Assembly: GCA_905250115.1 (NCBI GenBank)
Contig: CAJNOI010000131.1
Coordinates: forward strand, 202,035-266,034
Origin: Adineta steineri
Taxonomy: Eukaryota > Rotifera > Eurotatoria > Adinetida > Adinetidae
Length of the DNA: 64,000 bases
Direction: 5' to 3'
Part shown: positions 37,586 through 49,564 of the stretch, piece after piece
Layout of the letters: every line of letters begins with the position of its first letter
Position numbering within the stretch: the first letter of the stretch is position 1
Program-made: the position numbers and the translations under genes
Notes under the pieces: model-generated
What the model was told of the DNA's origin: nothing
Seen by the model: only the letters and a program-made list of their open reading frames with translations
The model's database searches: none

Positions 37586-38584
37586 ATGAGTAAACGAGAA
37601 ATATTTATGATATTTTCTTCATTCAACAAAATAAGAAAAATGAATATGTCAAATTCTTCATTGATGTTTGCTCAAAATCAAATCGTTTATTACGGAGCAA
37701 CCACTCTTTTCATTATGGGCAACATTGGAAACGCTTGTATTATACTGATTTTTCGTCATAATCGTCGTAATTCTTGCTCAATGTATCTCATTGCTGGAGC
37801 AGTGATGAATAGTTTGTGTCTCGCTCTCAACATTCCTCAGTATCTTTACACGTCTTTTTATGGTGATTTAACTGCACGCTCACTAATCTACTGCAAGATA
37901 CGGGTCTACTTAGTTAATGCATGGGGCGAAATGGCTAGACATTGCATTGCATTCGCTAGTATCGATCGATATGTAATGACGAGTGACAATGTCCGTGTTC
38001 GAGCTTTGAGTAAACCATCAATCGCATTATGGGTCATAGGTATCGGCGCAGTTGTTTGGCATATCATACCTACTTTCTCATTGATCCTATTGTCAATTGT
38101 AAACGGACGATGTAGCTCAAACGGTCTGTACCTTATCTTCTACAATGTGCTTTTTATTTGGTTGATTCCGTGTGGAGTGCTGATCAACTTCGGCTATTTG
38201 GCCTATTCAAATATCAAACGATCACATACACGTGTGCGACCAATTGTAAGTCAGCGTAATGTAGTTGTTGTTCGTCGACAGGATCGAGATTTATTTATTA
38301 TGGTATTGACTGAAGCAATTGCCTATATTATATTGGTTAGTCCGTATCCTTGTATCACTGCCGAAACTACAATAACTAACTACATCAATATTAAAAAAAG
38401 TTCACAGCATCTGCAAACTGAACGCTTTATTACATTCATTTCGCAATTTCTTCTCAGTGTAACGAATGGAATGCCATTCTACATTTATTTAGCGGTGTCT
38501 AAAGCGTTTCGTACTGATTGTAAGAAGCTTTTGAGCACATGGTGGCGTTACACCCAAACCCACTCTTTTTTTATTATGCGATAA
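37586..38584 (+). CDS. 7TM receptor, rhodopsin-like (332 aa), single exon
   Basis: A single-exon frame of 332 codons; the start could also be the ATG at 37640 (MNMSNSS), which leaves a shorter, more typical extracellular N-terminus with an N-glycosylation site. TM1 has GNIGNACIILIF. TM3 ends FASIDRYVM, a standard DRY motif, unlike its upstream neighbour. The loop before TM6 is basic (RPIVSQRNVVVVRRQDRD). The C-terminus is short. Sequence similarity to the neighbour at 36183 is limited, so this is an old duplication or an independent family member. Confidence 0.75.
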   Translation: MSKREIFMIFSSFNKIRKMNMSNSSLMFAQNQIVYYGATTLFIMGNIGNACIILIFRHNRRNSCSMYLIAGAVMNSLCLALNIPQYLYTSFYGDLTARSLIYCKIRVYLVNAWGEMARHCIAFASIDRYVMTSDNVRVRALSKPSIALWVIGIGAVVWHIIPTFSLILLSIVNGRCSSNGLYLIFYNVLFIWLIPCGVLINFGYLAYSNIKRSHTRVRPIVSQRNVVVVRRQDRDLFIMVLTEAIAYIILVSPYPCITAETTITNYINIKKSSQHLQTERFITFISQFLLSVTNGMPFYIYLAVSKAFRTDCKKLLSTWWRYTQTHSFFIMR

Positions 38585-38619
38585 TAAGCAAAATAAATCT
38601 GATTTCATTTATTAATTAA

Positions 38620-41600
38620 TCAAAACAAACTGCATGTACTTGATGTAACCGAATAGTTATTGATAATTTTCAAATTTCGGTTACCCACATTTGCTAATTG
38701 AACACCTGTTAGTTGTTGTTGGTCGTACTCAACTACTTTTTGATGAATATCATTCATATCATGTTTTATTTGTTGTTGTGTGACTGTTGTTGAAGCATTG
38801 TTTGAAAATTCAACTTCATTATGAGAATCGTTGGGAACTGATTCTATGAGTTTGTTTTCATTTTCATTTGTATTTGATTCCTGAAAGTGATTGACAAAAC
38901 GAAAAACAGAGAGACGCCTTGGATAATTTGGTCTCATAATCTCAACAACATCATCATCATCGTCGTCATCATGATCATTTAAATCCATATCAGTACATTT
39001 TTGTAGATGTTGTATGAGCTGAAAAGTGTTTGATTGAATTTCTCGTTGAGAATTTCTTTAATGAAAAATAATTATTTGATGGTGTGGGTTTAAGTAAAGA
39101 AAAGATGTATGTACACATCAAGTATTCAATTCTTACCGACTAGGTAATGCTTGAATTTTCTTTTGAACATTTGGATCATTTGGATCAGCAATCATCAATG
39201 TTAGTAAACGTCTGTCATTCATAGCGAAAACAATAAAATCATTATTTACTCTCATCGATATCACAGAATCATAGAGAAATAATTTAGCCATCTGTTGACC
39301 ATTATTAACTCGATACATAAACAAAATGCGAGGTTTAATCACAACAAAAACATATGTTGCTGTTTCATTTAAACATATTTGTTCACATTCATTTTCTATC
39401 TGAATCGATTTATAAAGTGTCTCAGAACGTAGATTGCGTAGATTAAGTTGATTTTGTCTAGTATTGACACTTGCTACAAAATTGTTTTTTCGACAAAATA
39501 GATCAGCTGTGTCCAATGGAATCATTTCTACAGATCCTTTTTTGTTAACTTCATCGAACTTAATTCAACATACAACAAGAGATTTATCATTAAAATGTAA
39601 TAATATAGAATCTTGAGTTTGTTCATTCGAATAATTTTTCAAATTTAATGATAGTAAATGCTCTGAATGAGTTATATCGATATATATTAATAAACAAGTA
39701 TGAGTCCAAATAGCTATTGATTGTAAATTATCATCAAATACAACTAGACTTTCATTTGAATCAAGATTAACAATTGTACTAAACATCATCGAGCATGGAA
39801 TATTTAATTGTATATTATTTGTTTGTTTGAATTCGATATTATCATATGAACTTGTTTGTTGAACAATCGAACATAATGAACCTGTATTTGTCAACAGAAG
39901 AAAATCACCGTATGTAGTCGAATGAACTCTAGTCGGTGAATGTAGCTGAAGAACAAAGACAGGTTCATGATGAAGTAGTTCACATGGATAGATTTCTATT
40001 CGATGATTATTCAAAATTATTAAAATAAAAATCATATTGGAACTGAATTTATTTGATATAATAGCGAATTCATTAACCATCAATGGATCTGAATAGAGAC
40101 GAATGGAATCGATCGATGTCGAATGTTGATATGACCATATTGCAAGTTCTCTTCAAAGAAAAATAAAGTAACTTATTATGTGTGATTCAGAAGTTTTCAG
40201 TGTTTCTATTCTCCTGTTATCTATGTGATATAATCAGATCATCAAGTAGAAAAGAGATTACACGAAGAAAACACTGATCTGATTTATTAAAAAAGTTACC
40301 GTCGTTCATTATCAAGTGTTATTGCAATAGTATCATGAAGTTGAACAGTTGCAATGACATTCTTCGTACGTGGAAATGATGGTACAGCTTTGTATGCTTC
40401 ATGTAATTGTTCAGTTTGATATATATGAATTGCACCATTTGCCAATGAACAAAGGAAAATTAATGCTAAATATCACAAGATCGTATTATAACTATTTCTT
40501 TCGAATAAAAAAAATACGAACTCGATCCAATTACTGGTTTTATTCCAGTGACTGGTGATGAACTTATATCAATCGAAGCATATAGTTCATATGTATGTGA
40601 ACATGTGTCTTCGTCAGTTTTAATACATTTCCAAACGAATATATCGATAATACCTCCTCGAGCAGTATAAATCGTATTTTGATTGTTTTCATGCATTGCC
40701 ACAATATCAAAATAACCATCAATACGTGCATAAGAGAAATTCTGATCTTCACATTGATGAATAACACATAAACAATTTGTTGTCATTGCTATAAACAGTG
40801 GAGAATGGAACGATTCAGTAGAATTCATATTTAATCTTGTTCTATTTGGTAATACAATTTTTTTAATTGTTTTAGTTTCAATTGGTCTATCGAAAGTAAT
40901 TGCCTTTTTAATAATATCAGTATCGGATAGAATATTTTTACTCTCATGAATACATTTCAAATTAATATATATGAAATCATTCGGTGCACTTCCTTCGTAA
41001 GTGTAAATCAAATTTGATTCATCAACAGCAATTAAATTTACATGTTGATCAATTTGAGTCGAACCGCGATGAGTAAATGATGTTTGATGTAAATCCATAA
41101 TCGAATAAAAATTCGTCATTCCATCCTGACAAACAACAACAATCATTTTATATGAACGAATACAAAACACATATTTGATTTGTGATGAAAAAGAATCGAG
41201 TCGAGCAACTTGACGATTATGTATAAGATCCCAACATTCAATAGAATTACCATCAAGTTCTGTAATTATACAAAGACCATGTTTTAAATCAAGTATTTCG
41301 ACTATCATAAAGCCAATATTTGATATTTTCTCAAATTTAACTTTATCATCTGCCGATACGAAATACATATGATGAAGTGAATTAACAAGAAAATGAAATT
41401 GTTGATAATTTTTATTCGGAATGTTTGTATATTTGGTCTCATTTGAATAAGAAATATTAGGTAATGTTGTTGAATTCAAATAAGATTCATTTAATACAGG
41501 TAATTTAACATCTAATGCTGTTCGTCCAGTTGTCATATCGATAACAACAATTCGATTTGATAGAGAAATAGCTGCTGTTTGATCGTCTGTTAAATCCAGA

Positions 41601-44600
41601 TGAGTCACTGATGCTGTATGTTTATTCATTGAATAAACTAAACCACTTCCAGGTGGTTGCATTTGACAATAAGGTACAATTAAAGACCAATGATTAATAC
41701 TTTGCTCATCAAATTGTTTAATAAGATGAGTTATATTCGGTTTAATACCGAAAAAATTCAGTAGACGTGATGAAAACTCAAAAACATAATTGTTTGGATA
41801 TTCTTCAAGTAGACGACCGACAATCATATAAATCATTAATAATATATCTATTTCCTGTTTCATATCGAGTACTTCCTTCGATAATTGCTGTATTGAAGTT
41901 TCTTTGAAATGTTGCATGAGAAAAGCAATATCATCAAAACTGGAACATTGAGTTTTAGCATCTATACACACAACAAAACAGATTTTATTCGTTAAAAATT
42001 AATAGAAAATAACTTACGCATAAATGAATAATTGAAAAATACTTTATTGACAGCGATCGGTATGGCTAAATTTGGTGATAATTTACATAGAATTTCTGGC
42101 AATTCGTTTAATTTTCGTTTATTATATTGAATTTGACCGTAATCATCGATGAATTCGATGGGCTGTGATGTAATCAATCGGTTAGCTTGAATCTCTCCAT
42201 TCGATTCAAATAAATGATATTTATCGATCAATTTTTTATTGTCAATTTTTAACGGTTTATTTTTTTCTTTCCAAGCTTCAGTATAAAGATCGATCATATT
42301 ACTAAAAATAAGCGTTCGTTCTGTTTCATCTGTTTTCGATAGATACTGAGCATTGACAATTTCAATAAAACGCCGATGATACCTAAATATTCATATATAT
42401 ATATATATATATATATCTATCAATTAATGACTCCTACCAGTATATGACGGGTGAATCATCAACTTCTTTTTCTGTGATATATTCATCGAGATCATTTCTG
42501 ATTCTTGTCCATAGAATGCCAGGTAAACGTTGTATCGGTGGAATATAATGTTCAAAAACACTTTTGAGAACATCATCATCAAGTGAAAGTACATCTTCTA
42601 ATTCATTTTGACTAATTCCACTTCGACACGCTGTCATATAAGAAAGTGCACGACGAAATAAAACATTGTTATGTTTGAGTTGTAATTGATTAAACAGATA
42701 TAAAATACAATCATCAACTGTACGACATGTTTTCAATTGATTATCAATTGTATCATACGAATGCCATGTACATAAAATATCGAAAACAAGTTTCATAAAT
42801 AAAGGAACAATTGCATTTCGTTCTTTTATCCATTGAGTAATGAATAAACGTTGTTCATTACTCAATGTACGTTGTTTTATTTGAAGCCAATCATTGTAGA
42901 TTATTTCGACAGTTGATGCATCGAATGGTGGTACAAAAATAAATAAATGTTCAATATTTTCATTGGATAATTGATTATAATTTATTATTGAGTTTAAATT
43001 TGAAAGTATTCCACCATGATCAGGTAAAGTTGAAACGATACATTTAATATTTTTTGGAAAAGTTTTTGGTAACCATTGACAATCGTATGCATCTTGTTGA
43101 AGTTGATCAATGGAATCAAATATTAATAGAAGATATTCATTATCGGGAATTTTAGAAAGTAAATCAGTTTCTAATTGACATCGTAATTGAAGTATATCGG
43201 GATAAATTTCCATAGATAAATTGTATAATTGACAAATTTGTTCAGATATAGAAACAAGAGTTTTGTGGATTGTTGATGATGAAGGTGTTGTTCTAAATAA
43301 ATATTTAAATAATAAATATCGTTATAGAAAATGTTATACATACCCAAGAAAACGTAATATAACTGAAACAGATCGATCGGACCACCATTTTAATACCTAG
43401 ACATTTATGATAATCATACACCCACAAATTATATGTGTGTATAAATACGTACTTCAAATGATGTTTTCGCTAATACACTCGTTTTTCCACATCCTGAATC
43501 ACCATATACGACACATGCACGATGCTCATTTTTATTCATGATATACTCTTTTAACTATACAATGATAAATATTTCACAATCAATCAAAATATTTCGATAA
43601 AATCTTACTCGATCAAGTATATCGCTTCGACTATGAAATTTTGTTGAATATGTTTTACATTGAATTGCATGTTCCATGACTTCATGTTCTAATGGATTTG
43701 AATTGATTAAAACACGAGATTTAACACATTGATCGATTTGTTGTTTAACGGCATGATAAAAATCATTATTAAATTGAGTTAAATATTCACTATGATCGTG
43801 CCGATTGATTCCATTTGATGTCCAATGAACTTTATAGGAGAATATATTTGATGATTGTAATTTACTTGGTAAACGATTATATTTTAAATTGTTAAGTAAT
43901 GTCTCAGCTTCATTATCAACAATTGGTTCTCCGGTTTTTGAGTACTGTACATCGATGTATTTTGATGCTTTACTATCGAGTAAATGCTCGTGAATATCGT
44001 CAATTTCTCGTAAAAAACATAAAGTACGTTGATTAGCATCTGGTGCTGTTAGAATACCATTGAGAATTTCTTTTTCAGTAACTTAAATAAAAAAAGATAA
44101 ACCTTTGTTTTAATATTGATGCGTCATATCTACTCGATATAAAAAAATCATCGTATTGATCTTGATTAATTTCTCCTTGTTCGAAACATTTGGCCGCTGC
44201 TCTACGAAGACAAGTTCGAATACGATTATCAATTCTTTTCCATTCCTTTTCGGCTTGTTTCATTTCATCTGTATTCTAAATCAAATAACAAAAAACAAGA
44301 TATAACATGTCGATTATGATTCACATAACTAACTGAAGAATTAATATTTGATAAAATCGATGAGGTCGATTGAAGAATATAAACAGCTGGTATACGATTC
44401 GTATCGAGTCTATACCATTGAGAAAGTAATATATCATCATCATCATCATCATTGGAATTCAATCGAATTCTTTCGTATAAAATTTCGAAGAGCGTAGCAG
44501 GAATAATTGCTGGTGTCGGACGAGAACCATAGCGATGACTTAACAATACCTATATGAATAGGAATAAATAAATTCATTTCTCAATCTTTAAAGAAAAAAT

Positions 44601-45040
44601 ACAAGTTTACATACTATAAAATTTGTAGCTACGGAATATTTTTTACAAATTTCAATTTCATTGATACATGTTTGAACTTCACTATGACTGTTACTTGATT
44701 CATTTGGAATTCCCCATCGCATATCTACATACTAATAGAACTAATCAATAGTAATTAATTTGAATATTTTATTTGAAAAATACATACTTGAAATTCGAGA
44801 CCGTATTTTTGACGACAATAATCTTTGAGCTTTAGAAAAACATTTTCGATTAATGAATCTCTTTCGGCAAGTGTATCTAAATATGATTTATATTTTCTTT
44901 TAAATTTTTAAATTTTCATTTTTCTGTATGTTTGAACCTGTAAATGTGGAACTGAGAAAAATGCGTATCACTTTTGATCGAACATCTGGAATTTCTTGGC
45001 ATCGTCCACGCAAAAAATCCATGTTATTGATATTTTCCAT
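38620..45040 (-). CDS. DUF4062-NACHT-WD40 protein (NWD1-like), with one in-frame stop
   Basis: Many exons with short introns run from ATG 45040 to a stop at 38620. The N-terminus reads VRSKVIRIFLSSTFTDTLAERDSL then YVDMRWGI, the DUF4062 signature that precedes the NTPase in NWD1 and TEP1. The Walker A is GDSGCGKTS (about 43,500) and Walker B is LLLIFDSIDQL (about 43,110). A winged-helix/linker region follows. Then about 900 residues of WD40-type beta-propeller sequence run (from about 41,650 to 39,130), and finally a poly-Asp stretch and polar tail. Such STAND NTPases oligomerise on sensing a ligand; the ligand is unknown. An in-frame TGA sits at 39567-39565 within the propeller, and no intron with usable frame removes it. 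The rest is coherent, so this is a recent nonsense change or a sequence error. Confidence 0.75.
42392..42416. repeat. (AT)n microsatellite in an intron
   Basis: An uninterrupted run of about 12 AT units lies in a short intron of the NACHT-WD40 gene. Confidence 0.7.
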
Positions 45041-46017
45041 GATTAAATAATATAAATATTATACTTATGTGGTCACAGGTTATTACATCAATGAACTGCA
45101 ATTGTTCAACATATATATGTCACCAAAATAGGTGTCGCACACGTTGACATCTTACATGTAGTCACCTTGGAGAAACCTCAATTATAATTGAAAGATAAGA
45201 AAATATGGCGTACGTCTATTATAAAAAGATCGAATAAACAGTATAGAGTGTAATAGATGATCTGAAATATCCTTGTTATTTGATTTATTATGAATTTAGA
45301 ATTTTATCCAGTAACAATAAATCTAATGAATTCATTTGTTACAATGTCAATCAATGTAAACACAAACAAACAGAATTCTTTCTTTTTCTATAGATTCGTT
45401 ATGGTATGATCTGTTACATTGACGGTGAGCGTGGAATCACAGATGATAGTCTCACACTTACACCTATCATAATCATGAGACTATGACTAAGATTTGGCTA
45501 TGCGTCGTCACTCAGTATATATCGAAAATTCATTAATAATCAATTTCTAATCGGCTTTTCATTTTTTTTTCTAAGGTTTTCTTTGTATGAAAACCAAGAA
45601 GGAAGGAAAGGAAGATCGTTACGAAGCCTACTTAGTCACTTATAGTTATTAAAAGATAAATATTTCATTTTATAATTTCGTATATGAGTGTATTGTTTCT
45701 CGTGATAACACAGAAAAGAAGTGTTACTATTTGAAAAGTAATAGTTTGATATTTCAGCGTAAGGAACAAACAATATTTGGGTCATCGAAAAGCTTGTCTC
45801 GCAGGTTTCTAGTTCGAATTGTATTAATTACTGTTTTCAATTGAATGAGGTATTTATATGTAAGGTTTATTCTTTTGATAATACGGCAGAATCACAAAAC
45901 ATTTTAGTGAGTGAAATATAACGATGAGTTTAAAAACAAATGACATTAAAGTGAAAGAAGCTAACTACAACAACATCAATCAATGGGTGTCTCTAATTGA
46001 AATATGAAAATATATTT
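45041..46017. other. intergenic region between divergent and receptor genes
   Basis: This holds the promoter side of the NACHT-WD40 gene and the 3' flank of the next receptor. Only one telomere-like foldback (45421-45470) stands out. Confidence 0.5.
45421..45470. repeat. telomere-like foldback element (diverged)
   Basis: GGTGAGCGTGGAA faces CTCACACTTACACC across about 15 bp. It is imperfect and lacks the CTTGAG terminus. Confidence 0.35.
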
Positions 46018-47006
46018 TTATAAATCACGACGTCGTCTATTTGTCATTGCAATCTGTTGTGGTACAGTTACTGTAAGAGGCATTATGGCTGTATGAAATT
46101 GACATCGAATAAATCTTTTGATCTTTTCTTTAAGATCTTGTATAGTATGAAGAAACATAAAAGGAATCAATAGTGGCATACAGAAGGATAATGGAAAAAC
46201 CCATGCCATAAGATTATTACCAAAATTTGGATCCCATAAACCTTGTCCCAATAAAATGAGAAAATATCCGCCATTTGTTAAAAAAAAAAGAATAAAAAAC
46301 AAACACTAAATAATTGTATTGCCATATTTCGATCTTTTGCCCATGTCATTTGTCTACCCATTCGATTCTTTTGATGAAGAATTCGAAAAAAAAGAGATAA
46401 ATTAAAAACAAATATAAGCAATACTAATGCAAATCCATGAACTATTTGTTCATATAAAGCCATCACTGGACTTGCAAATAAATAACAAATAGTGATACAA
46501 TACGAATTGACAGGATCATAAGAATTCTCACATGGATAGAAAAAAATGAAGATAATGTAATAAAGCAATGGATAGATAATACAGAAACTCAATGGAATAT
46601 AATGACCAATAAAACGTGTACGAAATCTATTAAAGATTCGAGAATAAAAGATAAGAATATGTCTTTCAAATGAAGCCTATGTTAAAAGTAAAAAACATGT
46701 TGTAAATAAATAAAGATCAATAAAATAATAAAAATAACAATAGCTCACTGTAAATGGCAAAATCTTTTTTGTGTAATAATAACTAAGACGAAGTTGAATA
46801 TCGGTCACAGTTTGAATACTATTACTAATAAGTAATAGAATAAGTACACGATTATTCAATGCACGGTATAATGTTCGCGTACTTAAGATTTGATAAATTA
46901 CAAAGATAAAACATGGAATTGAGCAAATTATTAAAAATAATAAGATACTGAATTGAACTGGATGAAATGGAAAAAAACTATTGATGATTGCTGTTGTGTT
47001 ATTCAT
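46018..47006 (-). CDS. 7TM receptor, frameshifted in a homopolymer
   Basis: Exon 47006-46749 and exon 46676-46018 flank a 72-bp intron with donor gtgagc. Seven hydrophobic segments can be traced. The DRY position after TM3 reads ERH (SFERHILIFY). The loop before TM6 (NRMGRQMTWAKDRNMAIQL) is basic. Within TM6 the reading frame is lost in a run of ten T (plus-strand A run at 46280-46289). The protein would continue into TNGGYFLILLGQGLW if one T were added or two removed, giving about 305 residues. A single indel at a homopolymer is as likely a sequencing error as a real mutation. Downstream TM7 and tail (AMTNRRRRDL) look undamaged. Confidence 0.65.
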
Positions 47007-47262
47007 GATGAAGATCCGATACTTTTGAACAACATCTTTATATGAGCAAGAAAAGAGAATTTCATCAGTTGGAAAATCATAAAGTTAGCATTTTCTTTCA
47101 TCAAGATGCACTCAGACGTGTTTCTCCTTCAAGAAACATATCACTTCTGACAATTCTACTAAAAATATCAGGAAATGATCAAATAAATACCCGAATTTCA
47201 GAGTACAAAAAGAAATAATTTATGATATTCAGCTAGTTTAAAATAAGAATCCAAGTATAAAC

Positions 47263-47332
47263 AAGGGGTGTGGGTCTGATTTCGGCTGTTCTACTCAAAC
47301 CATACTCATACCCACATTCACATCCTCAAGAT
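47263..47332. repeat. telomere-like foldback element
   Basis: AGGGGTGTGGGTCTG at the left is mirrored by CATACCCACATTCACATCCTCAAGAT at the right. The right end has the family terminus. It lies between the two minus-strand receptor genes. Confidence 0.55.
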
Positions 47333-47768
47333 TTTCAAGTAAAATCATAATTTACGTTTATCTTTCTTAAAGAACTTTTTTGAATAAATTATAATATCTA
47401 TATATAATCAATTTCATATTTTTTTATCATGATTTGAAATGAATATTTCAAAGCAATTACATCATGCATTATCATTTCTTTTCATATTAATATATGTATA
47501 TTTTTAAAGAAAAAAAAATTATCTTTGATGAAACTGAAATAAATTGTTTAATATCTGTGTTTGAAAAATAATATGTTTACAAATTAAATGATCACTATTT
47601 GTATATCAACGATCAGTAAACTAACCATTTGCTTAATAAATGAATCGCCTCATTCGATATACACTATGTTAATCTACCACAGCCATCAATAGCAAATCGC
47701 TTTATATTTAACATACGAGTACTCGTCTTGTAAGAGTAACGAGGCGCATATTCTTCATTAGAAAAGTT

Positions 47769-49106
47769 TCAAAAATGTGTTTCTTCTATCTGTTCATCAA
47801 TGATTCGCTCATCTGTATTAGTAAAAACGTTTAAATCGTTGTTGTTGTGCCAGTAATTGTAAGTAAATACTTTTCGTTTGATCCATTTAATTATTTTAAT
47901 TTCATGAAATACATTCATATAAACATTGGAAGGATAGATATAGATTAAAAATGTAAGAACCATAGGCATATAATATAGAAAGTCGAGAGCAATATGTAAA
48001 TGAATGTAAAGTTTTTGCTTACTTTTCTCTATGCAATATGTACCAGCAATATTTATTAACAATCGTTCTGGTAGTGTACAGATAATAATTACTATTGGTG
48101 GTATAAAGAAATCCTTATGTCTCAAAATTTGCTGTGTAATGAGAGACAACCATGAACTTCTTTGTAAATCATTCAATGTAATTTTGTAACGAATAATATG
48201 CGTTAGAGTGAGAATAATTGATAGAAAATTTAATACCCACGGTACAACAAAATGTAAGTAAATACTACCCATAACTTTATAAGCTGATTTTAAATTTTCG
48301 TTTGTATAATGATTAAATGAACAGACGTAGGATGTTGACAATTTGGGATTTTCTCCAACTGTTCGTCCTAAAGCTTGGATAATACTCACTGCAGTAAGAA
48401 CGACGAGAAATATAATTGAAAAAATAGTTGAATACATGCGCGTACGATATAGACTATAATTAAAAAACTGAATGAGTGCTCGCTCAACAGCAATGAATGC
48501 ACTAAGCCAAAGACATGCATAGAATGTTAAATAGAGAAATGTTGGTATAACTTGACAATGTACAATTGGTTGTTTATTCAACTCATCATTGTAGAATAGT
48601 GCTACAATTGCAATGATTTCCAGTGATGCTATGCCAAGAAAACTGAAGATCGAATAGAATATTATATAGAGTCCACAAACTGTAACACGTATTCTGTATA
48701 CAAAACATGTTATAATACTCAAATAACTATTGATAAAGGATATAAACGTAAGAAGTGAGAATACGAAAATATAAATGATCTTTATCACCATTCGTGTAGT
48801 TAGTTGTTCGAGGAGAATGTCGATTGACATCAGCGAACTCATCGAATATTGTACATAATAGTGGACATTTTCACAAAATTCACCCTGTGTACAATCACTA
48901 CACAGACAATAATAGTTTGTTGTTTCATTTATCATGACTTTCATACATTGCCCATTGTTTAAACACTTACATTCATTCATTCTACGTAGTTGTATGCTAT
49001 ATCTTCGTTTAGTTAAGTGGATATAATGAAAATAACATTTTTCTACGTGCATAATTTTCATATTTTTAAGACGATTTATTAACGCTACTGGATATTCTTT
49101 ATTCAT
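47769..49106 (-). CDS. 7TM receptor with N-terminal EGF-like domain (445 aa)
   Basis: A single long exon. Residues about 45-80 form an EGF-like module (CKCLNNGQCMK then YYCLCSDCTQGEFCE). A membrane segment follows (IIYIFVFSLLTFISFINSYL) and then six more. After TM3 the motif is AVERALIQFF, where DRY would be expected. TM6-7 region (DFFIPPIVIIICTLPERLL) and a charged tail close the protein. There is no obvious signal peptide in front of the EGF-like module, so either the start is upstream in an unrecognised exon or TM1 acts as signal anchor. An EGF module joined to a rhodopsin-like 7TM unit is unusual in vertebrates; I recall similar predicted proteins in rotifers. Confidence 0.7.
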   Translation of the reverse strand: MNKEYPVALINRLKNMKIMHVEKCYFHYIHLTKRRYSIQLRRMNECKCLNNGQCMKVMINETTNYYCLCSDCTQGEFCENVHYYVQYSMSSLMSIDILLEQLTTRMVIKIIYIFVFSLLTFISFINSYLSIITCFVYRIRVTVCGLYIIFYSIFSFLGIASLEIIAIVALFYNDELNKQPIVHCQVIPTFLYLTFYACLWLSAFIAVERALIQFFNYSLYRTRMYSTIFSIIFLVVLTAVSIIQALGRTVGENPKLSTSYVCSFNHYTNENLKSAYKVMGSIYLHFVVPWVLNFLSIILTLTHIIRYKITLNDLQRSSWLSLITQQILRHKDFFIPPIVIIICTLPERLLINIAGTYCIEKSKQKLYIHLHIALDFLYYMPMVLTFLIYIYPSNVYMNVFHEIKIIKWIKRKVFTYNYWHNNNDLNVFTNTDERIIDEQIEETHF

Positions 49107-49564
49107 GTGTAAATTATTCTGTATAGTGTTAAGTATTACATTTATATTATCGTTTTACTTAAGAACTAAAAAAAAATACCAATGGTATATAATTTATGCT
49201 TATATTTTTTTATTTGAGAAAAGAAAAAAAATAAATTCTGAAAGTATTCTGTCGTCCTCTTTATATATTCTAAAGAATATTTAATGGTGGGTGTAGGTGT
49301 CTTCCCTCATACAGTAAGGAAGACATTCGTTCAAAAAAAAAGTATAGAATCTCAATGCCATGTGACTTCATTTTGTTATTTGATTACGTCAAATGTTATT
49401 CTATTCTGAGTTAGTTACTGGCAATGACGCACGAGAACATGAGTTGTTCTTTTTCTTCTGTTGCCATCAACCAACATACATATCGATGGTAGTTATGTTT
49501 ATTTAAACAGTTGTCGTTAAAATAAGACACTTTGTGCCATTGTGAAAGATTTCTTTAAGATAAT
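49107..49564. promoter_or_regulatory. divergent intergenic region between EGF-7TM and TIR genes
   Basis: The 458 bp between two divergent start codons should hold both promoters. I see no TATA box of confidence. A degenerate half of the telomere-like family (GGTGGGTGTAGGTGT) lies at 49286-49300. Confidence 0.4.

Noticed and set aside
28159..39567. TGA reassigned as a sense codon
   Set aside because: In-frame TGA occurs inside two genes, but TGA also ends the fibrocystin-L, exonuclease, ART-TPR and NHL genes, so the code is standard here.
39565..39579. A 15-bp GT-AG intron (GTATGTTGAATTAAG) removing the TGA in the NACHT-WD40 gene
   Set aside because: All other introns here are at least about 45 bp; 15-bp introns are known only from certain ciliates as far as I recall. 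A nonsense change or read error is simpler.
45730..45830. A possible tRNA-like T-loop (AGTTCGAATT)
   Set aside because: I could not find matching acceptor and anticodon stems around it. No tRNA could be supported elsewhere in the window by eye either.
38620..49106. The minus-strand genes from 38.6 to 49.1 kb as one co-transcribed unit
   Set aside because: Each gene has its own start and intergenic spaces of 0.7-1 kb separate them; nothing suggests trans-splicing sites or an operon.
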